In this document: one piece after another, positions 62,390 through 64,000 of the stretch
Numbering within the stretch: the stretch's first letter is position 1
Layout: each line of letters starts with the position of its first letter
Notes under the pieces: generated by a model
The model's database searches: none
Told to the model about the DNA's origin: nothing
What the model saw: only the letters and a program-made list of their open reading frames with translations
Assembly (NCBI GenBank): GCA_937920105.1
Contig: CALETH010000028.1
Span: 27,960-91,959, forward strand
Source of the DNA: an uncultured Bacteroidota bacterium
GTDB lineage: Bacteria; Bacteroidota; Ignavibacteria; UBA10030; UBA8401
Direction of reading: 5' to 3'
DNA: 64,000 bases
Translations under genes and position numbers: made by a program

Positions 62390-62460
62390 CACTCCCCTCT
62401 GCAGCGTTGGGTTTTGTGCGTATGTGAGAGGGGTTGGGGGGGTGTCTAACACTATAACCT

Positions 62461-62485
62461 AGGAACGGACGCAAAATCCGTTCCT
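62461..62485 (+). terminator. Hairpin terminator after porV
   Basis: AGGAACGGA / TCCGTTCCT stem then ATTATTTTTA, only 18 bp before the next start codon, so that gene may depend on read-through. Confidence 0.7.
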
Positions 62486-62503
62486 ATTATTTTTAATAAC
62501 ATC

Positions 62504-63643
62504 ATGAAAAAAATATTTTTTCTTCTCTTCTTTTCCTTTCCAGTTTTTGCACAAACACCATTACAATTTTCAAAAAAATTTTCTACACAAAAATTACAAA
62601 CATCATTTTCTGATACCATAAAAATTCTTGCCATCATGGTACAATTTCAGCAAGATAATGAAAACACTACCACTGGTAACGGACATTTTGACCTTTCTAC
62701 AAATCCACAAAAAATAATCGATGCACCACCACGAGATTCTGCATACTTTGCAAATCATTTACTCTTTGCAAAAAATTATTACACAAAATCCTCCAACGGA
62801 AAACAATTTGTGGAAGCAACCGTTCTTGGAAATGTCATCACACTTTCCCAAAAAATGCAAGAATACTCCCCAACAAAAAATGCAAACGGATTAGGAAATT
62901 TAATCGAAGAATCATGGAAAGCCGCCGATGCACAAAACCCAAATTTTCCATTTCAAAATTATAATACATTCATCATCTTTCACGCAGGCGTAGGAAAAGA
63001 TTTTGATTTACGCGGATTATTGGGTTTTGACCCAACACCGTACGATTTACCTTCCCTCTATTTTAATTTAAACGGATTAAAAAAAATCTTTGGAGAAAAT
63101 TACAACGGCGTACAACTTTCCAATAACAACATCATTACCAACACCATTCTTCTCCCAGAAACAGAAAACAGAACCATCAACGATAATTTTTTGCAGTTCA
63201 GTATTAACGGATTACTCGTTGCGAATATTGCGAGTCATCTCGGACTTCCTGATTTGTTTGATACAAAAACCGGACGCACTGCAATCGGACGTTTTGGTTT
63301 AATGGATGGACAATCTATGTTCAGTTTTTTCGGACTCTTCCCTCCCGAACCATCTGCGTGGGAAAAAACATTTCTTGGATGGACAACACCAATTACCATT
63401 CCCTACGGAACAACAACACACAGCATTCCCGCAGTTGGTCTTCAAAGAGAAAACGATACGATTTATAAAATCCCCATTAGCACAAAAGAATATTTTTTAT
63501 TGGAAAACAGAAACCGGGACCCGCACAAAAACGGACAAACAATTACTTTTCGATGGAATGGACAAGAAATTCAAAAAACATTTTTGAAAGATGAAAAAAA
63601 TTTTGGTTATAAAAATATACTTAATAAATTAGGTGAGAATTAA
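62504..63643 (+). CDS. Secreted M6-like protein, probably truncated at its 3' end
   Basis: The precursor has a signal peptide (about 1-16, FPVFAQ). The body follows the M6 immune-inhibitor-A metallopeptidase pattern seen downstream of porUV in related genomes: AIMVQFQQDN, FLGWTTPITIPYG and YFLLENRNRDPHKNG. The catalytic region reads VANIASHLGLPDLFDTKTG, where the expected H-E-x-x-H has Asn and Ile for the first His and Glu, so it is likely inactive. It stops at residue 379 after FLKDEKNF with an unlike tail GYKNILNKLGEN and lacks the long C-terminal part and T9SS domain I would expect. Confidence 0.75.
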   Translation: MKKIFFLLFFSFPVFAQTPLQFSKKFSTQKLQTSFSDTIKILAIMVQFQQDNENTTTGNGHFDLSTNPQKIIDAPPRDSAYFANHLLFAKNYYTKSSNGKQFVEATVLGNVITLSQKMQEYSPTKNANGLGNLIEESWKAADAQNPNFPFQNYNTFIIFHAGVGKDFDLRGLLGFDPTPYDLPSLYFNLNGLKKIFGENYNGVQLSNNNIITNTILLPETENRTINDNFLQFSINGLLVANIASHLGLPDLFDTKTGRTAIGRFGLMDGQSMFSFFGLFPPEPSAWEKTFLGWTTPITIPYGTTTHSIPAVGLQRENDTIYKIPISTKEYFLLENRNRDPHKNGQTITFRWNGQEIQKTFLKDEKNFGYKNILNKLGEN

Positions 63644-63644
63644 C

Positions 63645-64000
63645 ATGAAGATTAAAATAACTGTTTTTGTAATGTTACTCTTAAGTGTAGTGCTCCTTTA
63701 TAAAATTAATAAACAAGATAATACCAATTTAAAAAAGGTCTTTGTCAGTAAAATAGTAGATCACGAAGCTTTAAACGAAACTTTTAGAGGATTGGTTGAT
63801 TCATTGTCAGAACAAGGATTTATTCAAGGTCAAAATCTAGATTTAAGAATGGAATCTGCTCAGGGAAATGCCACGCTTGCTACTCAGATAGCTGCGAAGT
63901 TTATCAATCAAGCCCCAGCAGTAGTAGTTGGCATTGGAACAGTAAGCGCACAAAGTTTAGCAAAAGATGCCTTGGCTAATAAAACTAAGCTCGTGTTTAG
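63645..64000 (+). CDS. ABC-type substrate-binding protein (TrpX/COG2984-like), N-terminal part
   Basis: Open to the window edge, 118 codons: an N-terminal membrane anchor/signal (MKIKITVFVMLLLSVVLLY), then VFVSKIVDHEALNETFRGL, then ESAQGNATLATQIAAKF and PAVVVGIGTVSAQSLAKDAL. These fit the periplasmic substrate-binding family COG2984, commonly found in proteobacteria. Codon choice (CAG, GCC, GCG, CTC) is less A/T-biased than in the neighbouring genes. It begins exactly where the M6-like gene ends, so it may be acquired DNA or an assembly join. Confidence 0.75.
   Translation, partial: MKIKITVFVMLLLSVVLLYKINKQDNTNLKKVFVSKIVDHEALNETFRGLVDSLSEQGFIQGQNLDLRMESAQGNATLATQIAAKFINQAPAVVVGIGTVSAQSLAKDALANKTKLVF

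Overview
The window is AT-rich chromosomal DNA from a free-living bacterium of the FCB group, most likely in or near Ignavibacteria/Kapabacteria (Ignavibacteriota). The lineage call rests on three things: proteins ending in the type IX secretion (T9SS) sorting domain with the Y-P-N-P-F-N-P-T-T signature, adjacent porU and porV genes, and the mix of housekeeping genes. It is an inference, not a measurement.

Layout. 0-6 kb: start of adk, a type II restriction-modification (R-M) pair tucked between adk and rlmN, then uvrA and a small gene. 6-14 kb: a SpoIIE-type phosphatase divergent from a cyclic-nucleotide/GAF histidine kinase, two glycosyltransferases, nadD, and a T9SS-secreted protein. 14-20 kb: acyl-CoA dehydrogenase, VanW-like protein, 3-hydroxybutyryl-CoA dehydrogenase, a one-gene insertion flanked by 29-bp direct repeats, a Fic protein and lysine 6-aminotransferase. 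20-25 kb: a membrane histidine kinase, an ATP-grasp-like protein and a second (TdeIII-like) R-M system. 25-31 kb: an M29 aminopeptidase, a secreted FG-GAP protein, and a GCS2 ligase / ATP-grasp / esterase group resembling known amidoligase neighbourhoods. 31-36 kb: HEAT protein, pntB and the short pntA subunit without the large one, a secreted HExxH protein, and nadA. 36-48 kb: three cysteine-ladder leucine-rich-repeat paralogues around dnaG, icd, tRNA-Ser, ogt and a UvrD/PcrA helicase; two of them share 668 identical bases. 48-52 kb: a degenerate CPBP membrane protein, GT9 and a sugar transferase. 51-54 kb: a run of c-type heme proteins with a heme-bearing beta-barrel. 54-63.6 kb: M61 peptidase, a methyltransferase-like membrane protein, PorU, PorV and an M6-like protein that stops abruptly where a dissimilar substrate-binding-protein gene begins.

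How genes fit together. PorU and PorV would release and anchor the T9SS cargo encoded here (12.1, 26.3, 36.2 and 40.3 kb). The acyl-CoA and 3-hydroxyacyl-CoA dehydrogenases suggest C4/fatty-acid oxidation or butyrate metabolism. The heme cluster suggests an outer-membrane electron-transfer or heme-handling module.

The most unusual feature is the intergenic DNA. It carries many short degenerate tandem arrays of period 7, 8, 9 or 14, often overlapping or touching the stop codon of the preceding gene, plus a family of 33-bp palindromes with a constant core and variable arms. The first resembles the heptameric STRR repeats of cyanobacteria. Function is unknown.
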